Source: Arthrobacter bussei (GTDB taxonomy: Bacteria; Actinomycetota; Actinomycetes; Actinomycetales; Micrococcaceae). From it: DNA of 64,000 nucleotides. Every line of letters starts with the position of its first letter. The stretch's first letter is position 1. Below, one piece after another: positions 37,872 to 48,474 of the stretch. The notes beneath the pieces are model-generated. The model made no database searches, was not told where the DNA came from, and was given only the letters and a program-made list of their open reading frames with translations. The stretch is taken from assembly GCF_009377195.2 (NCBI RefSeq), contig NZ_VJXX01000003.1, positions 124,001-188,000 of the forward strand. Reading direction: 5' to 3'. The translations under genes and the position numbers were made by a program.

Positions 37872-37986
37872 GCGTCACCGGACTTCGACATCCCCACCGC
37901 GGAATGCTGCTTCACCGGCTGCTGCGACCGCGGCAAGGCATTCCTGCTCGAACAGCTGGACGAGCGACCAGAGAAGGATCCCTCCC

Positions 37987-38877
37987 ATGAACAACGCCCG
38001 CATCCTTGACGGCAAGGCGACCGCCGCACGCATCAAGGAGGAACTGACCGAGCGCGTGAGCGCACTGCGCGAGCGCGGGGTGACCCCCGGGCTCGGCACG
38101 GTCCTCGTCGGCGACGATCCGGGGAGCCACTCCTACGTGGCGGGCAAGCACCGCGACTGCGCCCAGGTCGGCATCACCTCGGTCCGGCGCGACCTGCCGG
38201 ACACCATCACGCAGGAGGAACTCGAGGCAGTCCTCGACGAGCTGAACGCCGACGCCGCCACGACCGGCTACATCGTCCAGCTCCCGCTCCCCGCCCACAT
38301 CGACACCAACGCCATCCTCGAGCGCATCGATCCGGCGAAGGACGCGGACGGCCTGCACCCGACCAACCTCGGGAAGCTGGTCCTCAACGTCAACGCGCCG
38401 ATGGACTCCCCGTTGCCGTGCACCCCGCACGGTATCGTCGAGCTCCTGCTCCGCCACGACGTCGAGCTGAAGGGCCTCGACGTGCTCGTCGTCGGCCGTG
38501 GCGTGACGGTCGGCCGCCCGCTCGGTCTGCTGCTCACCCGGAAGCAGATCAACGCGACGGTGACGCTCGCACACACCGGGACGGTGGATCTCGCCGATCA
38601 TCTCGGACGGGCCGACGTCGTCGTCGCCGCGGCAGGGATCCCGCACATGATCCGTGCGGACCGGGTGAAGCCCGGGGCGATCGTGCTGGATGTCGGCGTG
38701 AGCCGCGTGGAGGATCCGGAGACGGGCAGGGCGAAGCTCACGGGCGACGTCGATCCCGCGGTCGCCTCGGTGGCGAGCTGGCTCTCACCGAATCCCGGGG
38801 GAGTGGGGCCGATGACGCGTGCCATGCTGCTGACCAACGTCGTCGAGGCCGCGGAGCGCTCGGCTGCCGGCAACTAG
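37987..38877 (+). CDS. folD: Methylenetetrahydrofolate dehydrogenase / methenyl-THF cyclohydrolase
   Basis: FolD oxidises 5,10-methylene-THF with NADP+ and hydrolyses the methenyl form to 10-formyl-THF, feeding PurN and PurH. The 296-residue length is normal. Catalytic region: [23 protein letters not shown], with the active-site Tyr and Lys (about 52-56). [39 protein letters not shown] and the Rossmann loop [16 protein letters not shown] (about 167-182) follow, then [22 protein letters not shown] and [17 protein letters not shown]. The usual GRSxxVG has Gly in place of Ser, which is common in actinobacteria. A terminator follows the gene. Confidence 0.96.
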   Translation: MNNARILDGKATAARIKEELTERVSALRERGVTPGLGTVLVGDDPGSHSYVAGKHRDCAQVGITSVRRDLPDTITQEELEAVLDELNADAATTGYIVQLPLPAHIDTNAILERIDPAKDADGLHPTNLGKLVLNVNAPMDSPLPCTPHGIVELLLRHDVELKGLDVLVVGRGVTVGRPLGLLLTRKQINATVTLAHTGTVDLADHLGRADVVVAAAGIPHMIRADRVKPGAIVLDVGVSRVEDPETGRAKLTGDVDPAVASVASWLSPNPGGVGPMTRAMLLTNVVEAAERSAAGN

Positions 38878-38883
38878 TCCGCG

Positions 38884-38915
38884 GAACCCCCATTGGCTTC
38901 TGCCAATGGGAGTTC
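38884..38915 (+). terminator. Terminator of glyA-folD
   Basis: Nine-base arms CCCATTGGC/GCCAATGGG with TTCT loop, extended by GAAC/GTTC, starting six bases past the folD stop and followed by TCTCG. Confidence 0.75.
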
Positions 38916-38920
38916 TCGCC

Positions 38921-38926
38921 TAGGCT
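38921..38926 (+). promoter_or_regulatory. Leaderless-type -10 box of ABC exporter operon
   Basis: TAGGCT six bases before GTG 38933. The same hexamer at the same distance occurs before the M20 gene (52734) and, at seven bases, before the adenosine deaminase gene (62691). Confidence 0.5.
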
Positions 38927-38932
38927 GGGCGA

Positions 38933-39866
<934 letters not shown>

Positions 39867-39874
<8 letters not shown>

Positions 39875-40739
39875 GCAGGCGCCCACCACCGACGGCGCGG
39901 TGACGGCACCGCCGTATCGGCTGCACGCCCACAAGCCGGAGGTCTCGGCGTCCCGGGCGCGTGCGTTCGGCTCCTGGTACTACGCCGAGCACGTCCTGCG
40001 GTCCATGAACAGCTACCGGTGGACCCTCCTCGCCTCGAGCGTCGGGACGCCGGTGATGTACCTCTTCGCCATGGGGATCGGCCTAGCGACCCTCGTCGAC
40101 CGGAACTCGGCAGGTGCCTTCGGCGAGGTCAGCTACCTCGCCTTCATCGCCCCGGCCCTCCTGGCCTCCGCGACGATCATGACCGCCGCCACCGAGTTCA
40201 CCTATCCCGTGATGGACGGCTTCAAGTGGCGGCGCGTCTACTACGGCCCGCACGCCTCGCCCCTGAACACCGACCAGATCGTGCAGGGCCACATCATCGC
40301 CGTCACCGTCCGGCTGACGGTCACCACCATCATCTACTTCCTCATCGTCGCGGCGTTCGGGGCGTCACCGTCTGCCGCCGGCCCCGTGGCCATCCCCGTC
40401 GCGGTGCTGAGCGGCCTGGCGTTCGGGCTCCCGCTCATGGCCTACTCGGCCCGGATCGAAGAGGACAAGGGGCAGTTCGCGCTCGTCATGCGGTTCATCG
40501 TCACGCCGCTGTTCCTGTTCTCCGGGACCTTCTTCCCGCTCGACACCCTGCCGGTGTTCCTCCGCTGGATCGGCTGGATCTCGCCCTTGTGGCACGGCAC
40601 CGAGCTGGGCCGGGCGCTGACCTACGGCTACGAGCTCCCCCTCTGGCTCGCCGTGGTGCACGTGCTGTACCTCGTGGTGCTCGCCGTCGTCGGACTGAAG
40701 CTGGCCCGCGCGGTGTACGCGAGGAGGTTGGGGAGATGA
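39867..40739 (+). CDS. ABC-2 type transporter permease, subunit 1
   Basis: A 290-residue permease with six helices in the ABC-2/NodJ pattern: RWTLLASSVGTPVMYLFAMGIGLATLV (helix 1), FIAPALLASATIMTAATEFTY, DQIVQGHIIAVTVRLTVTTIIYFLI, and the family's FIVTPLFLFSGTFFPLDTLPVFLRWIGWISPLWHGTEL (about 205-243). The TTG start at 39867 lies inside the ATPase gene's last codons with GGAGG seven bases ahead, so translation is coupled. It ends in an ATGA overlap with the second permease. The two permeases are similar in layout and presumably form a heterodimer. Confidence 0.9.
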
Positions 40740-41569
40740 GCGTGCACCTCACCGCCCAGGACTACGCGCTCGAGGGGTCCAGGCGACCGCTGGCAGCGCT
40801 CTACTCCCGCAACGCCCGCGCCGTGATCGCGCGCGGCCTGCTCGCCACGCGCAGCAGCAACTGGCTGGTCATGGTCTCCGGGTTCTTCGAACCCGTGCTC
40901 TACCTCGTGTCCATGGGGGTGGGCCTGGGAGCGCTCGTCGGGTCGGTCGAGGGCCCCAACGGTGAGCCGATCAGCTATGCCGCCTACATCGCGCCGGCAC
41001 TCCTCGCGGTGTCCGCCATGAACGGCGCGGTCTACGACAGCACATGGAACGTGTTCTTCAAGATGAACTTCGCCAAGCTCTACCAGGGCATGCTCTACAC
41101 GTCGTTGGGTCCGCTGGACGTCGCGATCGGGGAGATCTTCCTGGCCCTCCTGCGCGGCGCCATGTACGCCACCGGCTTCACCGCGGTCATGGCGCTCATG
41201 GGCCTCATCACCACACCGGTGGCGTTGCTCATGATCCCGGCGTCCGTCGTGATCGCCTTCGGCTTCGCGTCCTTCGGGATGGGCATCACGAGCTTCATGA
41301 AGACCTTCCAGCAGATGGAGTGGGTCAACTTCGTGATGCTGCCGATGTTCCTGTTCTCTGCCACGTTCTATCCACTGAGCGTCTACCCGCAGGGCGTCCA
41401 GTGGTTCATCCAGGCCCTGCCGCTGTGGCACGGTGTGGAACTGCTGCGCCAGATCAGCATCGCCTCCTTCACTCCTGCCGCGGCGGTCCACCTGAGCTAC
41501 TTCCTGGTGATGATCGCCGTCGGCCTGCTGCTTACCACTGTCAGGCTGCGGAAGCTGTTCCTCAAGTAG
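40736..41569 (+). CDS. ABC-2 type transporter permease, subunit 2
   Basis: A 277-residue paralogue-like partner of the preceding permease. The same helix order is seen: MVSGFFEPVLYLVSMGVGLGALVG, YIAPALLAVSAMNGAVYDSTWNVFFKM (the family's central segment), PLDVAIGEIFLALLRGAMYATGF and FVMLPMFLFSATFYPLSVYPQGVQWFIQALPLWHGVELLRQ (about 198-238), closing with a hydrophobic helix and a basic tail (RLRKLFLK). The ATG at 40736 overlaps the stop of subunit 1 by four bases. It completes a 2.6-kb exporter unit. Confidence 0.9.
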   Translation: MSVHLTAQDYALEGSRRPLAALYSRNARAVIARGLLATRSSNWLVMVSGFFEPVLYLVSMGVGLGALVGSVEGPNGEPISYAAYIAPALLAVSAMNGAVYDSTWNVFFKMNFAKLYQGMLYTSLGPLDVAIGEIFLALLRGAMYATGFTAVMALMGLITTPVALLMIPASVVIAFGFASFGMGITSFMKTFQQMEWVNFVMLPMFLFSATFYPLSVYPQGVQWFIQALPLWHGVELLRQISIASFTPAAAVHLSYFLVMIAVGLLLTTVRLRKLFLK

Positions 41570-41645
41570 GTCCGGCGTTGACCGGTCGGGACGCGCGGGT
41601 CCCGCTACACCGTATCGGTGTGGAGCCCCGCACCCGGACGACAGT

Positions 41646-41673
41646 GGCGGCGGGGCCGGGGAGCCCCGCCGCC
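41646..41673. terminator. Hairpin between convergent exporter and sortase genes
   Basis: Perfect 11-base arms GGCGGCGGGGC and its complement with a six-base loop. A smaller CTACACCG/CGGTGTGG hairpin precedes it at about 41615. No T run is visible. Confidence 0.5.
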
Positions 41674-41709
41674 GGTCGGGGAGAACTGGTGCTGCCCGGG
41701 TGGCCGGCG

Positions 41710-42402
41710 CTAGATGACCAGGGTCGCGTACACCACGTAGTTGTCGTCGAACTCGCCGGTGTCGGGGTTGTAGCCGTCGCACGTGATGAGCCTGAGTTCA
41801 GAACCGGGCGTGTTCCCGTACACCGTGAGGGTCGGGAAGTCGTTCTTCTGGTACGCCTCGCCGCGCTGGAACTCGAACACCGCGGTCGTACCGTCCTCGC
41901 GGACCACCGAGATCCGATCGCCGGCCTTGAGGGCGCGGAGGTCGGCGAAGACACCCTTGCCGCCGTCGGTCGCGTTGACGTGGCCGAGCATGACGGCCGG
42001 TCCGCGGTCGCCCGGGGTGGGCGACTGGTCGTACCAGCTCGCGGGTGCACCGGGTCCGTCAGGTGGCACTTCGAGACTGTTGTTCTCGCGGAGTCCCAGG
42101 GTCAGCAGGTCGGTGCGGACACCGATCGAGGGGATCTCCAGCGTGACCGGGGCGGAGGCGGGAAGGACGCCGGGGAGTTCGGGTGCAACCGGGGCGGGTG
42201 CCGCAGCGGGTGCGGAGGACGGGGCGGCGGTGGGCGCGGCGGTCGGTGCCTCGACCGGTGCCACGCTCGTCGCAGCGGAGGACGACGACGGCGCCGGCGT
42301 CGAATTGGGCGCATCGCCCGATCCGCAACCGGCGAGGAGAAAGAGGGCGGCCACCGCCGGGGCCGTAAAGCCCCAGCGATGGCCGATGTTCCTACTGATC
42401 AT
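41710..42402 (-). CDS. Class F-like sortase with lipoprotein signal peptide
   Basis: A 230-residue sortase, a transpeptidase that attaches surface proteins to peptidoglycan or pilins. The N-terminus is a lipoprotein signal (AALFLLAGC, lipobox Cys26), then an Ala/Pro/Ser linker to about residue 80. The catalytic domain has IPSIGVRTDLLTLGLRENN, SWYDQSPTPGDRGPAVMLGHV (catalytic His141) and LRLITCDGYN (catalytic Cys208). Downstream, where class F enzymes usually show an Arg in R-D-N-x-V-V-x-A, this one reads DDNYVVYA, so the standard Arg is not evident. It lies 13 bases after the CHRD-protein gene, in one operon. A lipid-anchored sortase is unusual compared with the common transmembrane anchor. 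Confidence 0.82.
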   Translation of the reverse strand: MISRNIGHRWGFTAPAVAALFLLAGCGSGDAPNSTPAPSSSSAATSVAPVEAPTAAPTAAPSSAPAAAPAPVAPELPGVLPASAPVTLEIPSIGVRTDLLTLGLRENNSLEVPPDGPGAPASWYDQSPTPGDRGPAVMLGHVNATDGGKGVFADLRALKAGDRISVVREDGTTAVFEFQRGEAYQKNDFPTLTVYGNTPGSELRLITCDGYNPDTGEFDDNYVVYATLVI

Positions 42403-42415
42403 GTGGGATCAGGGA

Positions 42416-43195
42416 TTATGCGTTGTGTGCTGCGCGGCGGCGCACTGCGAAGGTTCCACCGGCTGCTGCTGCGAGGACCAGGCCGCCACCGAGGGCGATC
42501 ATGCCCGCGGAGTTGGAGGAGGACTCGGTAGCGACACCCGTGTCGGCTCCACCGGAAGGCATGGCGCCCATCTGCGTCTTCACGAGCGTCCCGCACAGTG
42601 CGGGCGAGGTTGCGCCGAGGGGGAGCTCGGGGGCGATCTCGGACGGGCTGCCGAAGACCTCGGAGGAGACGCCGGCGGTTGCCGGGTCCAGGCCGTGCAC
42701 GACGACGACGGCTACGCCGGCCTCGAGCGACTTCTGGGTGTCTGCATCCAGGGTGATGGTGCGCTGGATCGAGTACGTTCCACCCTGGCCACCGAGCTGG
42801 AGGTTCAGGCCCTCGGCCGGAGTGGTGGCACCCGACGTGGTCAGCGTGGTCTGGATGGCGCCGTATCCGGGTACGCCCTCGGCAACGTTGACGATGCCGT
42901 CACCGTTGGCGTCATCAGCGGGCGTGGGGCACTTGCCCGCCGCACCACCGTGGATGTGCTGGACGTGGGGGTACGGGGCGTCCATGAAGGTCTGGGCCAG
43001 GCCCGAGACCTGCAGGTTGACCGTGGCCTGATCGCCCACGACGTCGAGGGTGATGGTGCCGGTGCCCGTCGTGCCGTTCAGTTGGCCGAGGGTCGAGGAG
43101 TAGGAGCCGTCAGCGGCCATCGCGGGGGAGCCCGCGAGAGCGACTGCGCCGATGGCGAGGGCCGGTACTGCGAGGAAGCGCATCTTCTTGTTCAT
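42416..43195 (-). CDS. CHRD-domain surface protein with C-terminal anchor
   Basis: A 259-residue exported protein. The signal peptide ends at about residue 28 (SPAMAADG). The CHRD domain (about 30-190) has LNGTTGTGTITLDVVGDQATVNLQVSGL, PHVQHIHGGAAGKCPT (His-rich CHRD hallmark), an Asp/Asn loop DDANGDGIVNVAEG, and VVVVHGLDP. The C-terminal tail is GGADTGVATESSSNSAG, a hydrophobic helix (MIALGGGLVLAAAAGG) and RRRAAHNA, the layout of a sortase substrate with a degenerate motif around ADTG. ATG 43195 has GGAGG eight bases upstream. Being cotranscribed with the sortase at 41710, it is that enzyme's likely substrate. Confidence 0.82.
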   Translation of the reverse strand: MNKKMRFLAVPALAIGAVALAGSPAMAADGSYSSTLGQLNGTTGTGTITLDVVGDQATVNLQVSGLAQTFMDAPYPHVQHIHGGAAGKCPTPADDANGDGIVNVAEGVPGYGAIQTTLTTSGATTPAEGLNLQLGGQGGTYSIQRTITLDADTQKSLEAGVAVVVVHGLDPATAGVSSEVFGSPSEIAPELPLGATSPALCGTLVKTQMGAMPSGGADTGVATESSSNSAGMIALGGGLVLAAAAGGTFAVRRRAAHNA

Positions 43196-43366
43196 GGGAA
43201 AATCCTCCATAGTGCGAATGAGGCGCACCGTGGGGCGCGCACGACTGTACTTCGGGGTGATCCCGATCACGGATGGGGGCAGATGGGAAAAAACTTCGAA
43301 ACCCCTGTGAGTTCGCCCGCGGTGGAAGACCAGGGGGTCGGTCGGCCCATGCGGGAGAATGGACTG

Positions 43367-43855
43367 ATGCAGTCTCTTGGAAGCAATGGGCGGCCTCACG
43401 GCCGGGGTGTGAGCATGCGCATGGGCACGGCCGGGATGGCCGTCATGGTGGTCGTGTTCCTCGTGGCGGTCGTCTTCGCGGCCAACCAGAACGACGTGAT
43501 CGGCTGGTTGGTCGCCATCATCTCCCTGGGCTGGCTCCTGATCTTCAGCTATGTGGTGCTGAGCCTCCGGTCCGCGGCACGGAAGGCCGCGGACCGGATC
43601 CAGGCGCACGGCGGGTTCGGCGGTGCCGGTGCGTCGCCGGCCGGTCCGGTGGCGGTCGACAGGGCGAGGGATCTGAAGCTCGACCACAGCTTCAAGATCG
43701 TCCAGGTGCAGGTGGGCGTCGTGCGGGAGTACCTCGGCAAGGACGAGGGCATGGTGGAACGTGCCCTCGAGACCATCGAGATCACCTCGCACAATGCGAG
43801 GTCCATGATGAAGGGCTCCACCGAGGGTCCGGTGGAGGGCACGGTCGTCGACTGA
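43367..43855 (+). CDS. Small membrane protein of unknown function
   Basis: A 162-residue protein I do not recognise. Two close hydrophobic helices (about residues 22-40 and 45-66: MAVMVVVFLVAVVFAANQ, then VIGWLVAIISLGWLLIFSYVVLSL) are followed by a cytoplasmic-looking segment with a Gly/Ala linker and a helical tail rich in charge (FKIVQVQVGVVREYLGKDEGMVERALETIEITSHNARSMM, about 108-147), possibly a coiled coil. ATG 43367 has GGGAG nine bases upstream; ATG 43349 would add six residues. It diverges from the CHRD gene. The ExoIII gene downstream appears to have its own promoter. Confidence 0.6.
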   Translation: MQSLGSNGRPHGRGVSMRMGTAGMAVMVVVFLVAVVFAANQNDVIGWLVAIISLGWLLIFSYVVLSLRSAARKAADRIQAHGGFGGAGASPAGPVAVDRARDLKLDHSFKIVQVQVGVVREYLGKDEGMVERALETIEITSHNARSMMKGSTEGPVEGTVVD

Positions 43856-43894
43856 GCACCCCCTGATCGAGGTGAAGGGACAGACCCTCCGGGG

Positions 43895-43900
43895 TAAGGT
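43895..43900 (+). promoter_or_regulatory. Leaderless-type -10 box of ExoIII gene
   Basis: TAAGGT, seven bases before GTG 43908, matching the purN arrangement at 10535 including the following TGA. Confidence 0.45.
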
Positions 43901-43907
43901 TGATCGA

Positions 43908-45795
<1,888 letters not shown>

Positions 45796-45798
45796 CCC

Positions 45799-46398
45799 AT
45801 GTGCGCTTCCACGGGTCTCCCCGGCCGGCTGGCGACGGCGTCGTCTCCGCCCGGACCGAGCGGCAGCTGCGTGGGCATCACCATCCCCATCCCCGATCCG
45901 CTCGCGCGTGACCTCGAGGCCTGGCGCGCGTCCTTCGGCGACCCCATGGCAGCCGTGGTGCCCCCGCACATCACCCTGATCACGACGACGCCGGCCTCCG
46001 ACTGGGAGGCCACGATCGAGCACGTCCGGGTGGTCGCGCAGCACCAGCGGCCCTTCAGGGTCCGGCTCTGCAGCACCGGCTCCTTCCGGCCGGTCTCACC
46101 CGTGGTGTTCCTCAAGCTGGCCGACGGATTCGACGAATGCGTGGCCCTGCATGCGAGGCTGCAGACGGGCCCGCTCGAACGTGACCTCGAGTTCCCCTTC
46201 CATCCGCACGTGACCGTCGCGCATGATGTCTCGGAGGCAGGAATGGATGCGGCTGTGGCGGAACTGGAGTCCTTCGAGGCGTCCTTCGAGGTCCGGTCCA
46301 TGGGGCTGTACGAACACGTGCCGTCAGGCTTGTGGAAACTGAGGGAGGAGCTACGGTTTGGCGAAGTCGCTGACGGCTCCGAAACCACCACCCGTTGA
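45799..46398 (+). CDS. 2H phosphoesterase (2'-5' RNA ligase family) protein
   Basis: A 199-residue protein of the 2H superfamily, whose members ligate RNA or cleave cyclic phosphates. The two catalytic H-x-T/S-x motifs are present: PPHITLI (about residue 56) and HPHVTVAHDV (about 136), about 80 residues apart as usual. The first 25 residues look unconserved, so the true start might be later (for example at the GITIPIPDPLARDLEAWR strand). ATG 45799 directly follows the trpS stop by three bases. It shares 41 bases with the next gene. The cellular substrate is unknown. Confidence 0.82.
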   Translation: MCASTGLPGRLATASSPPGPSGSCVGITIPIPDPLARDLEAWRASFGDPMAAVVPPHITLITTTPASDWEATIEHVRVVAQHQRPFRVRLCSTGSFRPVSPVVFLKLADGFDECVALHARLQTGPLERDLEFPFHPHVTVAHDVSEAGMDAAVAELESFEASFEVRSMGLYEHVPSGLWKLREELRFGEVADGSETTTR

Positions 46399-47446
46399 GC
46401 AGCCCTCCCCGGCGAACCTGGCGGATCTGCGCCGGAAGGTGATCGATGCCCAGGTCCGGGTCGGGAGGCTGAAGCGCTCCGGTGACGGCGGCGCGGGCCT
46501 CCTCCTGGCGAGGGTGGATCTTGCGATCTCGCGGTTCTACACCCTGAGGCCCGTGCGCGTGGTCCTGCTCTACAACGAGCGCCGCGGTCCGCTGATGGCG
46601 GCGGGGCTCGCCTACCGCCTGTTCTTCGCCATCTCCGCCCTGCTCGTCGTGGCATTCGCCGCACTCGGGCTCGTGGTCGCAGGTGATGAGAGCCTGCGCG
46701 AACTGTCCGTCGACGCCCTCGACAAAGCGGTACCGGGGCTGATCGACCTGCAGGACGACGGGGGCGGCGTCATTACTCCCACTCGCCTCTTCGACGCGAC
46801 CAGTGGACTCGGCTGGGCCATCGTCGTGTCCTCGGCCGTCATGCTCGTGACGGCGCTGGGCTGGATCGGTGGCATGCGCCAGGCCATGCGCGGGATCTTC
46901 GCGCTGAAGCCCGTCGCCGCGCCGCCCGTGGTCCTCTGGGCGAAGGACCTCGGGACGCTCGCGGTCCTGGGTGTGATCATGCTCGTGACAACCGCCCTGG
47001 GCGTCGTGGCGACGAACACGCTGGGGGCCCTCCTGAGCTTCCTCAACCTGACGAGCGTGAGCCAGCTCCTGACACAGGTAGCCGGATTCGCGGTGATGAT
47101 CCTGCTGGACATCCTCGTGGCCGTGGTCCTGTTCCGGTCCGCGTCCGCCATCGAGATGCCGCGTCCGGTCCTGATCCAGGGTGCGGTGATCGCCGGGGTC
47201 GGGACCACGCTGCTCCGCACCTTCTCCACCCAGATCCTCGGAAGCTTCGGCAACAATCCGCTCCTGCTGTCCTTCGCCGTGATCCTCGCGCTGTTCGTCT
47301 GGTTCTTCCTCCTGAGCCAGGTGTACCTGGTGGCGACGGCGTGGTGCGCCGTCGGAACCGCCGACGCCGACACCGACGCCGAGCGGCAGCACCACGCGAA
47401 GGGCGGCACCCTCCGCCAGCGCAGCCGGCGCGGGAACCGCACCTGA
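46358..47446 (+). CDS. YihY/BrkB family inner-membrane protein
   Basis: A 362-residue polytopic protein of the YihY family (formerly annotated as RNase BN). Six helices are arranged in the family pattern: RGPLMAAGLAYRLFFAISALLVVAFAALGL (first, with the conserved A-x-x-x-x-F), GWAIVVSSAVMLVTALGWIGGMRQAMRGIF (about 148-177), LGVIMLVTTALGVVATN, VAGFAVMILLDILVAVVLF and LLSFAVILALFVWFFLLSQVYLVATAW, ending in a basic His/Arg tail. The TTG start at 46358 has GGGAGGAG at seven bases and lies 41 bases inside the preceding gene. Function of the family is unresolved. Confidence 0.88.
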   Translation: MAKSLTAPKPPPVEQPSPANLADLRRKVIDAQVRVGRLKRSGDGGAGLLLARVDLAISRFYTLRPVRVVLLYNERRGPLMAAGLAYRLFFAISALLVVAFAALGLVVAGDESLRELSVDALDKAVPGLIDLQDDGGGVITPTRLFDATSGLGWAIVVSSAVMLVTALGWIGGMRQAMRGIFALKPVAAPPVVLWAKDLGTLAVLGVIMLVTTALGVVATNTLGALLSFLNLTSVSQLLTQVAGFAVMILLDILVAVVLFRSASAIEMPRPVLIQGAVIAGVGTTLLRTFSTQILGSFGNNPLLLSFAVILALFVWFFLLSQVYLVATAWCAVGTADADTDAERQHHAKGGTLRQRSRRGNRT

Positions 47447-47585
47447 CGTCCGTATCTGGTCGTCCGCATCCGACGTTCGAACCCGACGTCCTCACCTGGC
47501 CGTCCGAACCCGACGTCCGAACCCGGCCATCCGCGCCCGGCCATCCGCACCTGACCGTCCGCATCTGATCGTCGGCACCTGCAGG
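47447..47585. repeat. Degenerate 13-14-bp tandem repeat
   Basis: About ten units related to CGTCCGAACCCGA / CATCCGCACCTGAC run directly from the YihY stop codon to the terminator. Units differ at two to four positions. No gene is visible in this stretch. Confidence 0.8.
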
Positions 47586-47592
47586 GAGACGA

Positions 47593-47626
47593 CGAAGGCG
47601 GCCCGTCATGTGACGGGCCGCCTTCG
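47593..47626. terminator. Strong bidirectional terminator hairpin
   Basis: Sixteen-base perfect arms (CGAAGGCGGCCCGTCA and its complement) around TG, between the convergent YihY and sdhB genes. Confidence 0.75.
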
Positions 47627-47685
47627 GGTGGAACATGGTGGTCAGGACCGAACGCCGCCTCCGGCATCGGCTCCCGAGCAGAGAG

Positions 47686-48474
47686 TCAGACCTTGCGGGT
47701 CAGGATCGCCTGCTTGACCTCCGAGATGGCCTTGGTGACCTGGATGCCGCGAGGGCAGGCCTCGGAGCAGTTGAAGGTGGTCCGGCAGCGCCAGACACCT
47801 TCCTTGTCGTTGAGGATCTCGAGGCGCATGTCCCCGGCGTCGTCGCGCGAGTCGAAGATGAACCGGTGCGCGTTGACGATCGCGGCCGGCCCGAAGTACT
47901 GACCGTCCGTCCAGAAGACCGGGCAGGAGGAAGTGCAGGCCGCGCAGAGGATGCACTTCGTGGTGTCGTCGTAGCGGTCGCGCTCCTCGGCGGACTGCAG
48001 ACGCTCCTTCGTGGGCTCGTGGCCCTTGCTGACGAGGAACGGCATGATCTCGCGGTAGGACTGGAAGAACGGCTCCATGTCCACGATCAGGTCCTTCTCC
48101 ACCGGCAGTCCCTTGATGGGTTCCACCAGGATCGGCTTGGAGGTGTCGAGATCCTTCAGCAGCGTCTTGCAGGCCAGCCTGTTACGGCCGTTGATGCGCA
48201 TGGCATCGGACCCGCAGACGCCGTGCGCGCAGGACCGGCGGAAGGAGACGGAACCGTCGTGCTCCCACTTGACCTTGTGCAGGGCGTCCAGCACGCGGTC
48301 CGTGCCGTACATGGTCAGCTGCCACTCGTCCCAGTGTGCCTCGTCGGACACCTCGGGGTTGTAGCGCCGGACCTTCAGGGTGATGTCGAAGGTGGGGATC
48401 TCTCCACCGCCGCCGACGCCGGGCGCGAGCTCGACCTTGGAGGCCGGCTCCTTTTCCATCGTTTCGGTGCTCAT
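47686..48474 (-). CDS. sdhB: Succinate dehydrogenase iron-sulfur subunit
   Basis: SdhB carries electrons from the flavoprotein to the quinone site through three Fe-S centres. 262 residues. The [2Fe-2S] ligands are in SCAHGVCGSDAMRINGRNRLAC (about 82-103). The [4Fe-4S] and [3Fe-4S] ligands are in CILCAACTSSCPVFW (about 176-190) and CRTTFNCSEACPRGIQV (about 233-249). The N-terminal 25 residues are an acidic, Gly-rich extension. The ATG shares its first base with the TGA of sdhA (TGATG), so the two are coupled. It is the last gene of the sdhCDAB operon. Confidence 0.97.
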   Translation of the reverse strand: MSTETMEKEPASKVELAPGVGGGGEIPTFDITLKVRRYNPEVSDEAHWDEWQLTMYGTDRVLDALHKVKWEHDGSVSFRRSCAHGVCGSDAMRINGRNRLACKTLLKDLDTSKPILVEPIKGLPVEKDLIVDMEPFFQSYREIMPFLVSKGHEPTKERLQSAEERDRYDDTTKCILCAACTSSCPVFWTDGQYFGPAAIVNAHRFIFDSRDDAGDMRLEILNDKEGVWRCRTTFNCSEACPRGIQVTKAISEVKQAILTRKV

